Positions 33,601-43,491 of a DNA stretch of 54,773 nt are shown here, in pieces. The position numbers and the translations under genes were made by a program. Position 1 is the first letter of the stretch. Each line of letters begins with the position of its first letter. This stretch comes from Branchiostoma floridae (lineage: Eukaryota > Chordata > Leptocardii > Amphioxiformes > Branchiostomatidae): assembly GCF_000003815.2 (NCBI RefSeq), contig NC_049982.1, positions 4,535,210 to 4,589,982 of the forward strand. Direction: 5' to 3'. The notes below the pieces were generated by a model. It was given only the letters and a program-made list of their open reading frames with translations. It had not been told where the DNA came from and did not search any database.

Positions 33601-36600
33601 AAGTTCATACATACTGTTGTTAAAAATTTATTTGTGTGAATCTGAACATGTGAAATTAAAACAGTTTTGTTGCACTTTTTAGCTGCTTGGAATGTTGGTA
33701 ACAGATTTAATCATTTTCTGTTTAATGGCATTTAACGCCTAAATTCCTACCAATGAACTTGGTCTATTGAGTCAGTAAGTCGATTTTTCCTATGCTTGAT
33801 GTTAAGTCAGAAGAGATGCTGCTACATTGAGCACTAGTTTATAGCAGAAGTGGCCCATATGTACTTCCATTGAGCATACTTGCTTTAAAAAAAAATTATT
33901 TTATGCATGTATATATATCTGCATTGCAGTACATATCCGAGATCAAAAGAGATGGACTCTGGCAGGACCACAGTTCTATGCAGTCAACCTAAAAGTTTGA
34001 ATCCATGTGATCAGAACAACAACCTAAAAAAATTCGAATGACATTCACCTGTACATTACTGGTGAGGACTTGGACTCCAGGTGGAAGCTCCGTGTTACAG
34101 GACTGGAACCCTGAAACAGGAGAGTGGATACATCTGAGAATCCGACAGAAATGTTGTACAAAACTTAAGGCACCAAGAGCTAAATACCTTGACAAACATT
34201 GACTCGATAACAAACCACGTGTTACTCGGCACCAAGAGACCATGTCTAGCAAGATAATAGACGTTAAGCAAGGATAACAATATAAAAAAATTAAAGAAAA
34301 CTGAATGCATTAATTCCCAACTATGAAAAACAAAACACTAGACTATTACAGTATTAAAATGAGAGTATACAAAAAGGTCTAGACCTCAGAGAATAACTCC
34401 AAAGCATTGAAAAGACCAGATCATCAAAGAGAGTCTGAATTAAGTCTAGGGGTAGCTATAGCCTCTGTCGCAGACTTTGAGCAGGGTTGGCTTTTATTTT
34501 AGGGGGTGGGGCTGGTTTCCAATTTTCAACGTTTGCTGGGTTCTCTTATGCCGGGAAGGGGACTTTGCTGTGGAATTTGACAATGTCTAGAACTTTTATG
34601 ATGTCTACTGTTGAATTTTATCAATGATGGATACTGTGTGATCATTGACGCATTTCAGGTTATACTGTGAGTTTATCTCGTGTACCTGCAATGTCTTTGA
34701 AAATAAAATTAAAAAAAGTGGCGTCAGGCGTGGCGTAACTGTTAGAACATTCGGCACGGAATCTATAGGTCCTGAGTTCGATCCCCGCCGTGCCCCCGAC
34801 GTTGTGCCCTTGAGAAGACACTTTACATGACCTTCCTCACTTCACCCAGGTGTAAAAAATGGGTACCTTTACCTTCTGTCTGTACTGTGTATATGGTTCT
34901 GTTAATATAAGTTACAAAACTTGAGTGCAGTGCCACATTGTCCTCGTCTGTCCAAAAGCAAATAGAAAAAAAATAAATAAATAGAATAAAATCTGAATCT
35001 GGTAGAGCCTAAAACTTAGGCAGGCAGGCAAGTCAACATGCACTAAAAAATTACTGATCGGTGATCAGCTTATTTTCATCAACTTAAAGGTAACATCAAG
35101 TGTATATTAAGTACCTATAAAGGTCCAGGAAAAGGATTCAGGTTATAAAAAATGTATTCTGAAAGAGTAGAAGAAGTCACTTGCAATGGAAGAATAGCCA
35201 CAAAAAAGATCTGCAAATGTCCTTTTTTGATAAAGATGAAAGCGATGCTCTATAAAAGCACACTAATGTCACTGAGATTGACTCAAGATTACAGGAAAAC
35301 TGCCTTAAGGTTTTCAATTTCCTGTTAAATTGGAAGGCTTTTCATGTCCATAAAGCTCTATCAGTCCTAAACATGAAACGTCTTTTTAATCTGCCTTTCA
35401 GCATTGTACTAACATCAAACGTCGCTCGTACTGAGGGTTTCAATGTTGTTACCATCTTGAAAAGTCAATTTAGCTGGCCTAAAATGACTTTAAGAACATG
35501 TCCGGCAACAAGTAATGAGATAAGGCACCTCACAAAACAGAACCAAAACAGATAATTTGTTTTGTGTGACATCTGATAGACTATGTTCTTTCCTTGACAC
35601 GTGCCTTTCCTTGACACGTGCTCTTTATTTCCTTGACACGTGTTCTTTCCCTGACACATGTTCTTTCCCTGATACGTGTTCTTTCCTTGACACGTGCTCT
35701 TTCCTTGACACGTGCTCTTTATTTCCTTGTCACATCTTCTTTCCTTGACACGTGCTCTTTATTTCCTTGACACGTGCCTTTCCTTGACACGTGCTCTTTC
35801 CTTGACACATGCTCTTTATTTCCTTGACACGTGCCTTTCCTTGACACGTGCTCTTTCCTTGACACATGCTCTTTATTTCCTTGACACGTGCTCTTTCCTT
35901 GACACATGCTCTTTATTTCCTTGACACGTGTTCTTTCCTTGACACGTGCTCTTTATTTCCTTGACACGTGCTCTTTATTTCCTTGACACGTGCTCTTTAT
36001 TTCCTTGACACGTGTTCTTTCCCTGACACATGTTCTTTCCCTGATACGTGTTCTTTCCTTGACACGTGCTCTTTCCTTGACACGTGCTCTTTATTTCCTT
36101 GACACATCTTCTTTCCTTGACACGTGCTCTTTATTTCCTTGACATGTGTTCTTTCCCTGACACATGTTCTTTCCCTGATACGTGTTCTTTCCTTGACACG
36201 TGCTCTTTCCTTGACACGTGCTCTTTATTTCCTTGACACATCTTCTTTCCTTGACACGTGCTCTTTATTTCCTTGACACGTGCCTTTCCTTGACACGTGC
36301 TCTTTCCTTGACACATGCTCTTTATTTCCTTGACACGTGCTCTTTCCTTGACGCATGCTCTTTATTTCCTTGACACGTGTTCTTTCCTTGACACGTGCTC
36401 TTTATTTCCTTGACACGTGCTCTTTATTTCCTTGACACGTGTTCTTTCCCTGACACATGATCTTTCCTTGACACATGCTCACATTGCACCTTGCTCAAGC
36501 CAGTTGTCCACTGAGTAAATGTAGTGCTAGCTACATCCTATCTGTGTTTCGAAGAGAAAATACGCTACCTCTGTCTCTATTGATGGATTGAACCTAATCT

Positions 36601-39600
36601 GATTATCGCACAAATTTGTACTGTGTGGGTACCAGTGCCACCAACTGACCAGTCCAGGCTTTTTGGCCCAGCGGTTTTGGTGTTGGGTTAGTAAGCTGGC
36701 AGACCCAGGTTTGAATCCCTGGAGCCAGGATCCCTGTTTCTACTCGCCTCTACGTTTCAGTGTTTCCCACACTGACCCTGTAAGTAACGGCAAAAGTGTG
36801 CCACAAGAGATATCGAACTCGGAGATTCGAGGACAAATCTAAAAAAGTAGGGGGGGAGTTCCAAGCTTCGTGTCCCGAAAGAGACTGTTCTACTCATCTC
36901 CAGTGTTTCATTAGGTAAGGGAGGCAGGTGTTACATGTATGTACCTTCAGGTTCCGGTGAGTCCAACATCAGAGACACAATGTCTTCATCCTCAGCGTCA
37001 TCAATCTGGAGCAAACACACACATGTCAGATGATGTGATGGCTACACAAGCACATCAGAATTTTCAGCACCAAGGACAGACCCCCATCTCCCTGTTGCTT
37101 TAAGCCCTTTCCAATCTGAATTGGAAGTACTGTATATTTGGAAACTGTTGTGATCATTTCATTTTTGTGGTGACTTCTCCCCAAAATTATGCACAGACTA
37201 TGCATTTGCATTGCATTACTACTGTACTAGAGAATTGTTTCCACAGCACATAATGAAAAAAATGTACATTAGTCTTTCAAAGAAATGTGGCGAGTTCTAC
37301 AAAGCACTCTTCCAGGCACGTTTCTATCGTTTATTTCATTGTTCATAACATCTTTCTATCTATGATTTACAATAGCTCTATTCATAATACTCTTTTTCGT
37401 TTGTAGATACCTTTAAGGTTGTTTTTTTTTGTTAATTTATTCTGTAACTCTTAGTACTCATTTCAATAAAATCATCAAATAGAGAGAATCTCCACACCTC
37501 AACGACAAACACTTCCTTCTTGCCAGCAGAGAGGTCAAGTTCGCTGAGGTCGCTTCCGCTGCTGCTGTGAGAGTGGTTGCTATGGCAACCGGGGCTGCTG
37601 GGCATCTGGTCCGTCATGTCAGGCAGGTCCTGGGAACGATACTAACAATGTTATCAAGGTCTACATAGATCATCATATCGTCTACATAGATGACTAGCAG
37701 AAATGCACAAGACTAACTTTTTTTCTTTGAATTTCAGTTCCTTCAGAATTATCAAAAGTTCTACAAAATGCTTTTTTACCCACAACTCCTACACATGTCC
37801 TCATACTGCATGCAGCATGCCTTTTGGCAAAACATCTACATTGACCAGCTGCTGACTTTAAATTTGTCTGCCTTGTGGACACATCATTGACCAAGACTAG
37901 CCTGGGTACCATACAGGCAGTAGTTTCCTCCAATGTTCACTTCTGCTACCCGTCTGGAGAACTGTATGTATTATTCAAATTTTTTTGTAGTGAAGTCAGT
38001 TAAAAAGCAAACTATAAGAAATAGGTTTTAGAGCGCTCGCTCGATGACAACAGGCCCTCCCACAAGCAGACAGAGGGCATTTTGGGTGTTGGAACGCCTG
38101 TTCGAACAAGCGCTTGAACCCATTCCTTAATTCCATCATGTGTAGCGACCGATCAGCGCCCTCATCCAAAATTTTGACGATTCCAGACATTGGAGATGTC
38201 AAGGTTCCCAGAAGGCATAGCAGAGAAGCAACTGTATAGGGACTGTATATAGTGTATGATAAACGCCAAAGGCAACTACTATCTGGACCCATGCTGGACC
38301 ACGACAGGACAGACACCTATTTTACCTTCTCCTCCTCCTCTTTGGGGACGTCTGGAGGCTCAGTAGTGGACTAGAGACAGGGACAATATGATCACATACA
38401 TGGTGGTTTAGTTACCCTATTTCTACTTACAATTCAGATTAAAGTAAAATCTGTTTGCTGTTCAATTTAACATAATACAGTAGGGACATTTCTGGATTTA
38501 CCCCAATGAAGTTATAAAGAAAGCTATGAATGTGTTTCAAGCGTATTTGGTGGGATTTACTGATGACACATACGGAATATATTCTTTTATAAATTTTAAA
38601 GTACTAAGTTGCACACTGCAGAGCCCACCGGAACTGAACGTCCATCAGGATGAAAAGGAACAAGAAGAATATTATCTTCATACCTCAAATAAAGTACACA
38701 AGTGATACTTTAATCAAGAAAATACAGTATATTAAACCTATATGCAGGACCCGTCCTTCAATCCCTCACCTCTTCCGTCCAAAAACATCCCAACTTCATG
38801 GAATAAAATTGATAAAATTGTTTTTCCTAGACTTAGAATGACAGATTTAACAAAGCAAACAACTAACATTGGCTCCCAAACAATAAGTAAGGCCAAGTTG
38901 ATTTGATTATATGGATCATATCCTCTGGGATCTCCAAAACTGATGCAAGCTTGCGGATGATGAAAAAAAGTTTGGCAAAAAAATTTGCCTTCACTATGAA
39001 ATCTTAGTGGTGAGCAAGGTTGAACAAATGACCTGCAAACACAGAGTATTGAATTCCAAACAATAGATTTTTGTTTTTCAATGTTCTTCTTTTACCTTGG
39101 AATTGGCGTTGACATTAGCATATGTTTTCCGTTCACATTAGGACATATTTGCTCCTTTTGCTTTGCACAATTTAAAGCATGGTTGAATGATTTTTTAATT
39201 TTTGGAAACCGCTGTGGGTGGGGGATCTAAAGAATTTGGCTGACTGTACAATATTAAAAGGCCAGTAACATTCAGAGTATTCGAAACAACCTCACCAGAT
39301 GCTGCAGATCATAGATGTCCCTGTTCTTTGCCTGCATATCCTGCACTCTCTTCTGCATGGCGGCCACCTTCTGTTCCGACCCGTTCTGGGGGAAACATGA
39401 AGTAAAACTGTTAAGTCAACAGACTCCGCTGGTATGGCCACGTGCAGAGAATGAGCCGCGACAACTGGCCAAGAAAAGGTCAAAAACTTGTCTGTAGTGG
39501 GCCAGAACTCGTGTGGGCGCCCCAAGAGAAGATAGGTAGACAGTGTCAATGAGGATCTTAGAAAACTGCACATGCAAAAAGCCAACCCCCTTGACAGAGA

Positions 39601-41290
39601 CGGATGGAGGGCAGCAATCAGACCGAAATGCCTTGGCAAAACGTCCAACCCCTGGAAGACAGGGAATAACGGACGCTAAACCAGATAGTGAGTGAGTAAC
39701 TGTTGTAAACGCGCCTTCATCATGTAAGCAACACTAAGGACAATCACCGAAAGATTTGACAATTGCAGAGCAAGTTAAAGCTAGTAGGCTCTCAACAGAA
39801 TTTTTTTGTGTAGTGTTATTTAAAAAAAACTGTGGACATGTGGACATGTACATACCTTTCCTGTGATTTTCAGTGGTCCAGGCGGGGGAAGTGCTGACAA
39901 AAATGCTGCAGTTGCGGTCTGAAGAAATAGAATAAAGAAAAAACACAATCATGAAACCACAGGACAGGGAATATCAAACTTTAAGACACTTTATTGAAAA
40001 ATGCAACATTATTAGACTTATAGTTTCAGAGGTAGGGCTGCTAACCACTGGACTAAGTACACTACACAGATTTGTGGCTTGAGTACAGAAATTCTATAAT
40101 TAATTAAGTACTTACCGCAATCCCAATGATGAGAGTTTCCCCCACGGAAATCTCCACATTCAGTCCAAACAGGCTGTTCATGCTTTTTGCCTGAAGGATA
40201 ATGAAAAAGTCAGAATCAAATAAAGACATCCTCATTATACTGTAAATTCAGAAACTTTCGCGGTGGTTTGATGTTCGCGGTTTTTGCGGTGGACGTTTTA
40301 CCGCGAATTTAAAACCACCGACTACAGTGCAAGGCGCTACCACGAAATTAAAACCACCGCGAAAAGTCCTTTTTCCTGCTACTGCGAAATTAAATCACCG
40401 CAAACTTAAATGCATTTACAGTACATTTTGTACATGTAGTATCACTAATTTGATGTTTTCAAGATTGGTGGACAAGGGTTACGAAGAGTTTTTACCTTTT
40501 ACGTTTCTGTCCCAAAGATTTGCCTGTGACTTGCCCCAAATTGGGGGTGGGTAATTTTTTAATTGGCACACACAATGCAAAGCACAAGAACGACCGGACA
40601 AAGCACAAGCAGTCAGCTGGTCATCACAAGATCTAAGCAAGACACCCTCAGAGGAGCCTTAGCCTATTAGGGACCCAACATCTGGAACAGTCTTAGCCTG
40701 GTATCCAGCCGTATTATAGCTCCCGAGTCTCTTCTGTCCTCCTTTTCTGGGTACCAGGCTAGAACAGTCTACCACCAGACATATATGTACACAAAGCCTC
40801 AACTTCCTATACTAGATTCTTAAAGTAACAGAAGCAACCAAAATGGATGGACTCGAATCATGCAGCAGTTCTCACTATCACATATTTTGTACCATGTAGG
40901 CATAAAATCTGTGTACTGTAAATGCAGAAATGTTCGCGGTGGATTAATGTTCGCGTTTTTCGGGGTGGCCACTTTACCGCGAATTTAAAACCGCCGCGAC
41001 CATTTTTTCATGGTAGTAAGAGACTACAGTGCATGGTGCTACCGCGAAATTTAAACCACCGCGAAAAGTCCTTTTTCTCGCTACCAAGAAATTAAATCCC
41101 CGCAAAATTAAATGCATTTACAGTATAAACTTCAGATATAGACTACACCTCTGTTGTATATTTTCCTTTCCCTGCGGGCCAATTTTCATTGATTTCATAA
41201 ATAAACAAAAAAGAAAATATGTAATGCGCCACTCACCTTCAGTTTGTGCATGAGCTGTCTGTGAAGCTCGTACTCCATAAAGGGTAACAC
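24670..41290 (-). CDS. C2CD5: C2CD5, C-terminal half (15 exons, 5' part outside window)
   Basis: C2CD5 (CDP138) is a C2-domain protein, an Akt2 substrate that supports fusion of GLUT4 vesicles with the plasma membrane. Exons in transcription order: 41290-41237, 40190-40116, 39918-39856, 39385-39296, 38370-38326, 37629-37498, 37005-36945, 34110-34049, 33520-33431, 32351-32262, 31487-31403, 28731-28621, 27943-27792, 27180-27034, 24843-24670. All phases join (1431 nt, 476 aa plus stop). Family landmarks: VLPFMEYELHRQLMHKLK, SLFGLNVEISVGETLIIG, SALPPPGPLKITGK, ELDLSAGKKEVFVVE, KLRMMVPCCLSDVRFNVAIP, GHVNMFFIRESTSVRE, RAHVSALGGNALLSY and CLLNVSGDAACVVYYGD. An acidic segment (PKEEEEK) and a Ser/Thr-Pro-rich segment (28621-28731) are likely disordered. 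The C2 domain and roughly the first 500 residues are not found in the window. Exon 31487-31403 is the least certain: its donor (GTCAGT) was chosen because it restores phase. Confidence 0.92.
24950..25228. mobile_element. MITE-like element with TAAGGCTTAGGTCC ends
   Basis: Left end TAAGGCTTAGGTCCCAT is inverted relative to right end TTTGGACCTAAGCCTAA. The GC-rich interior has no significant gene. It lies in the last C2CD5 intron. Confidence 0.7.
25745..25820 (-). repeat. Degraded copy of the C2CD5 terminal exon 5' edge
   Basis: On the minus strand it reads CCCCCCCACAG, CTGCAGTGTCTACTGAATGT, then a CGGCGACG-like stretch. This mirrors the acceptor and start of the real last exon (CCACCCCCAG/GGCCAGTGCCTGTTGAATGT at 24843). 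A stop-containing frame makes it non-functional. Confidence 0.65.
26354..26516. mobile_element. MITE with CTCCAAGCAGATC inverted ends, copy 2
   Basis: Begins CTCCAAGCAGATCCTACGG and ends with its inverse. The interior (GGAGTGTGTTT, ACTCCTTGGCCAG) is shared with the element at 2411-2575. It lies in the last intron of C2CD5. Confidence 0.75.
26538..26605 (-). repeat. Degraded copy of the C2CD5 exon 27034-27180 donor edge
   Basis: The plus-strand text TCTTATTTGCGACACAGCTGG, TTCCTGTG and AAGACCACCTG parallels TTCTTATTTGCAACCCACC, TGGTTCCTGTGTGGGC and AAGGACCACCTGG at the real exon. The donor GTGGG is no longer intact (CTGTG). The flanks (AATTTAAGTCCCTG, CTTTGTAGAGCT) are also shared, so this is a larger duplication. 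Confidence 0.65.
27262..27322 (-). repeat. Degraded copy of the C2CD5 exon 27034-27180 acceptor edge
   Basis: AACTTGTGCACCACTCCATTC followed by CATGCTGGAAATA repeats the start of the exon and its acceptor (AACTTGTGCACCACTCCGTTC, CATGCTGGAAATA ending at 27187), about 130 bases upstream in the gene. Confidence 0.75.
27612..27700 (-). repeat. Degraded copy of the C2CD5 exon 27792-27943 donor edge
   Basis: On the minus strand it reads GAGCGCTACCTCGGGCATGT, an NMFFIKESTSV-type peptide, then TGAGAG/GTGTGC. The real exon has NMFFIRESTSVRE/GTGTGT, so the copy carries a TGA in place of Arg just before the duplicated donor. Confidence 0.85.
28438..28673 (-). repeat. Tandem copies of a C2CD5 exon end, four in-frame donors
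   Basis: Units of 57-63 bp encode variants of SSTPTKLTPTQH(I/M)PG on the minus strand. Exon-side ends of the four donor-like junctions fall at 28621, 28558, 28495 and 28438 (three GTGAGAC and one GTAATG). The spacings 63, 63 and 57 are all multiples of 3 and the intervening frame is open. The plus strand carries runs of 6-13 G in each unit. Confidence 0.9.
28621..28731 (-). CDS. C2CD5: C2CD5 exon with Ser/Thr-Pro repeat tail
   Basis: Encodes SSESDREDMMFVMDGDPEST and then PQSSTPTKLTPTQHIPG, ending CCAG/GTGAGACC. The acceptor has a strong tract (TTTGTTTTGTTCAG). The exon's last ~50 bases are repeated three more times downstream in the gene (28438-28620). Confidence 0.85.
29345..30000. repeat. 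~150-170 bp tandem repeat, about four diverged units
   Basis: Recurring CAAATTTC(A/G)GGTCATTTGG with GTAAAACGAGGG at about 29468, 29631, 29800 and 29952 (periods ~163, 169, 152), with CAAAAAATGGCCA and TTAAGCATT in between. Non-coding, in a C2CD5 intron. Confidence 0.8.
30872..31075 (+). repeat. tRNA-like SINE, copy 1
   Basis: Shares with 36637-36780 the order CCAACTGACCAG, CTTTTGG, ACAGGCCCAGGTCTGATTCC (B-box-like), GAGCCAGGA, CTGTTTTTACTCGCCTCTA and AACACACCCAGTG. A Pol III-type B box in the middle and a shared tail fit a SINE. Confidence 0.65.
31110..31300. repeat. Dispersed repeat, inverted partner of 4650-4835
   Basis: TCCCTTAATTGGTGTGAAG, ATAGTCCACCA, GAATTACTGTGGGAG and CCTCTTTAAGTCCCAGG are the reverse-strand counterparts of motifs in MSH4 intron 6. 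Confidence 0.55.
31925..32060 (+). repeat. tRNA-derived SINE
   Basis: A-box-like ATGGCCGAGTGGGTAGAG at 31930 and B-box-like AAGTTCGATTTCC at 31977 are at tRNA spacing, followed by a body (ACCAAAAAATGGTACATGCT). It reads as a SINE head plus body rather than a foldable tRNA gene. Confidence 0.7.
32536..32632 (+). pseudogene. tRNA-Leu/Ser-like pseudogene or SINE head with T-run terminator
   Basis: CTAGCGTGGCCGAGCGGTCTA matches the A-box region of animal tRNA-Leu, and TCGTGGGTTCGAACCCCAC is a perfect T arm and B box. A TTTTTT run follows 10 bases later. The middle is longer and unlike a normal anticodon/variable arm, and the acceptor strands (GCTAGCG vs TTGTAAC) do not pair well, so I call it a pseudogene or SINE head. 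Confidence 0.7.
33236..33405. repeat. ~165-bp dispersed repeat with TGACGTCA, copy 2
   Basis: Same orientation and motif order as 18253-18420, in a C2CD5 intron. It keeps AGTGTGACGTCAGCAAAGG. Confidence 0.75.
34725..34870 (+). repeat. tRNA-derived SINE with conserved body
   Basis: The B box GAGTTCGATCCCCGCCGTG follows an A-box-like GTGGCGTAACTGTTAGAAC. The body TTGAGAAGACACTTTACATGA, CACCCAGGTGTAAAAAATGG is of a type I recognise as widespread in marine invertebrate and amphioxus SINEs. Confidence 0.75.
35588..36478. repeat. CACGTG minisatellite in C2CD5 intron
   Basis: About 890 bp of 16-22 bp units built on TTCCTTGACACGTGCTCTTTAT, TTCCTTGACACGTGC or TTCCCTGACACATGT. I count about 30 exact CACGTG palindromes. 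A higher-order block (CACATG, TGATACGTG, CACGTG, CACGTG, CACATC) recurs around 35650, 36020 and 36160. The minus-strand frames (repeating KEHVSRKEHVSRK) are repeat artefacts. Confidence 0.95.
36637..36780 (+). repeat. tRNA-like SINE, copy 2
   Basis: Same family as 30872-31075, with a better B box (CAGGTTTGAATCCCTGGAGC) and the tail TTTCTACTCGCCTCTACG. Confidence 0.7.
37990..38316 (-). other. Unassigned ORF block in a C2CD5 intron
   Basis: A slightly GC-richer block between two C2CD5 exons has a minus-strand open frame of about 106 codons (contains KILDEGADRSLHMMELRNG). I do not recognise it. It could be a decayed mobile-element fragment or chance, and there is no splice evidence linking it to C2CD5. 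Confidence 0.25.
39410..39690 (+). mobile_element. Degraded non-LTR retrotransposon 3' coding end
   Basis: Frames on the plus strand give RLRWYGHVQRMS, a GRPR(E)-like segment, LRKLHMQKANPLDRDGWRAA and a PWKTGNNGR ending. This is the usual C-terminal signature after the reverse transcriptase of non-LTR elements. It is frame-shifted and lacks the rest of the element. Confidence 0.7.
40240..40421. mobile_element. MITE with CTGTAAAT ends (TTCGCGGTGG family), copy 1
   Basis: Begins CTGTAAATTCAGAAACTTTCG and ends GCATTTACAG, flanked by TA. The interior repeats CGCGGTGG and ACCACCGCGAA in inverted orientation. Close relative at 40916-41123. Confidence 0.85.
40686..40762. mobile_element. Short MITE with TAGCCTGGTA ends
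   Basis: TAGCCTGGTATCCAG at the left and CTGGGTACCAGGCTA at the right are inverted; the interior is CTCCCGAGTCTCTTCTGTCC. About 77 bp. Confidence 0.7.
40916..41123. mobile_element. MITE with CTGTAAAT ends (TTCGCGGTGG family), copy 2
   Basis: Begins CTGTAAATGCAGAAATGTTC and ends ATGCATTTACAG, flanked by TA. Interior as in copy 1, plus a ~26-bp segment (CATTTTTTCATGG) absent there. Confidence 0.85.
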
Positions 41291-42002
41291 CTACAGCAAA
41301 AGTTCGAGAGAAACTCACATAAGATTCGTATCACTACAGTTTATCTTTCTTGCACTTGATCCACTTCTTGTGGGCGTCGCTTCAAGACATCCTAAGGCTT
41401 GTATAATTATACCTTGTTGCTATTTTATATACCCTGTATCTTATGTGAGGGAGGACAACACGTACATGTAAAGGTTATTCCAGCGTGTTTTGCCCTCCCC
41501 TTGCAAAGCTCAGTCATACAGTAGATATATATTGGGACACTTTTTTATTGTGATTCCAATGTATGACTGAAGGATACCTATGTGAAACCCAATGGAAAAC
41601 ATAGCTAATATCCATGATCAATTGCTCCACCCACAGAAACACAAGGACCTGCCAGCCTGCGGTCTGCTACGCTCTCCTCTTAGGTCAGTGATTGAATACC
41701 ATGAAACTCGATGAGAAACACATTGGAATGACAGTCTCTAATTGGCCATAAGGAAACCTTTCCAATATATATCCTCAAACATTAGGAACTCTCTCTGACT
41801 AGGGAACAAAGGAGACATCTCCTCTTCTGCTGAGTATTTTGATCCAGACTGAGTGTTTCTTGAGTTTGCAAGCAGAAACTATGCGTGCCTTTAAAGTCAG
41901 AGTGCATGCAAGTCTTTGTCGGCAAATTTACCAACATTCCGCATTGCAATATCGATCATTTGACTTTCATGGCATTGTCAGTTGAATTTTCAGACAATTG
42001 AG

Positions 42003-42078
42003 ACAGGTGACCATCCCTCTATAGTGGCCACATTTGGCCAGTTCCATGAGCGACCACTAAAGACAGGTTTGACTGTAC
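42003..42078. mobile_element. Partial copy of the CAGTCAAACCTGT MITE
   Basis: Contains GACAGGTGACC, CTATAGTGGCCACATTTGG and the end motif AGACAGGTTTGACTGTA, matching the right part of the element at 11988-12168. Confidence 0.65.
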
Positions 42079-42369
42079 ATCTCATTCACCCAATGGGCCA
42101 TTTTTCACTTACAGTTCAAGGGATTTCAATAAAACTTCGACAAATAATAAGATAAAGACTTTATTCAACTACTGATAACTAATTTTAAGCACATTTACGT
42201 TGATAAATATCCAATTGAAGGTGGTGAAGTAGGGCCATTTTCAGTGTTTTTCGACCTAGTTTTAAATTAGTTCCCTACTAGGAACTGAATTTGATCAAGT
42301 GTTGACACAAACAAAATGCTACAGGTACGAGCGGTAATTACACGCTGCCCACATGAAACAAGAGGCCCT

Positions 42370-42720
42370 TTTCAATACTAATCATATTGTCGAAGTATAA
42401 CTGCATTATGATTATATCAAGTGTCACCAGAAGCAACATGCTCACATCACGCAACAATCCCTTTCAACTTTGTATGTTCAAAGTAATAGCATCTATCATT
42501 GCATCAACGACACATCGCAAACAAAATTATTCTTGGCAACAGCCTGTGTTGTTGCTAGGATGCGACCATAACTGGTTTTCAGCAGTGCTTTTGAGAACCC
42601 TCATTCACTTTCATTCGATGGCTGTCACAGCGAGGTAGAAGTTTCCTCCTCCAGAGCAGCACAAAATTTCTCAAATAGGCAACTTTAGTCGTGATCTTCA
42701 AGGTGCAGTCATCAAACAAC
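42370..42720 (+). promoter_or_regulatory. 5' flank of GPCR copy 1, duplicated at copy 2
   Basis: The last ~170 bases before the start codon (GGATGCGAC, TTCCTCCTCCA, AAATTTCTCAAATAGGCAAC, TCTTCAAGGTGCAGTCATC) recur before copy 2 (50030-50214). The duplication therefore included 5' leader and probably promoter sequence. No TATA box is obvious. Confidence 0.55.
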
Positions 42721-43491
42721 ATGGAGGGAGAAGCAAGTGAAACCCACCAGATATATCGCATGCTATCTAACAGCTCGCTGTCTCTTGGTCTTCAGACAGC
42801 ATATCTCATCATCAGCCTGGTGTTGGCTGTGGGATGCGGCCTGCTCCTCATCTACCTGGTCTGCAAAAACACTTATCTCAGAAAACCGCGCCATTATCTT
42901 CGTTGTAACCTTGCCCTTGATGACATCATCTTCACCGTCTGCATGATCTCCACAGAGCTCTGTCTTCTCTTCGATCAAGATGGCGGCCATTTTCAAGAGG
43001 CATGCTGGATCCAAAAGCTGGTGGCGACTTTTTCATTGGCGTCGATGTTTGGTACCTACCTTCTGATGGCAGTAGAACTGTATTACTTCATCTGCCAACC
43101 ACTACATTACAATGGCAAAGTCACTACAAAGCGTATTGTGTTTGGCATACTTGCAGTCAGGGCCTTTGCCTTGCTGTTCGGAGCTGGATCTGCAATCATC
43201 TACCGACTGCAGAACTCTGAAGACAGCCTTTGTGACATTGAGCCCAGCACCAGCACCAGCACTGATACCATCTTTAGAAACATTTGCTATGTTGTGGCAA
43301 TAGTGGCTACTATTGCAATCATCATAATCTACTACCTTGTCATCAAGGAGGCCAGGAAACAGCAGGAGAGGGACGAGAACCGAAACCTGTGGCTCTGCCA
43401 GACCAAGGCCTTCAAGACAATGGCACCACATGTCACGATTCTGGCAGTTCTAGTTCTAGCTCTAGTTCTAGTTCTAGTTCTAGTTCTAGTT

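Noticed and set aside
35465-36316. Minus-strand frames with KEHVSRK repeats
   Set aside because: Translation of the CACGTG minisatellite in several frames alike; no start context, splice sites or homology.
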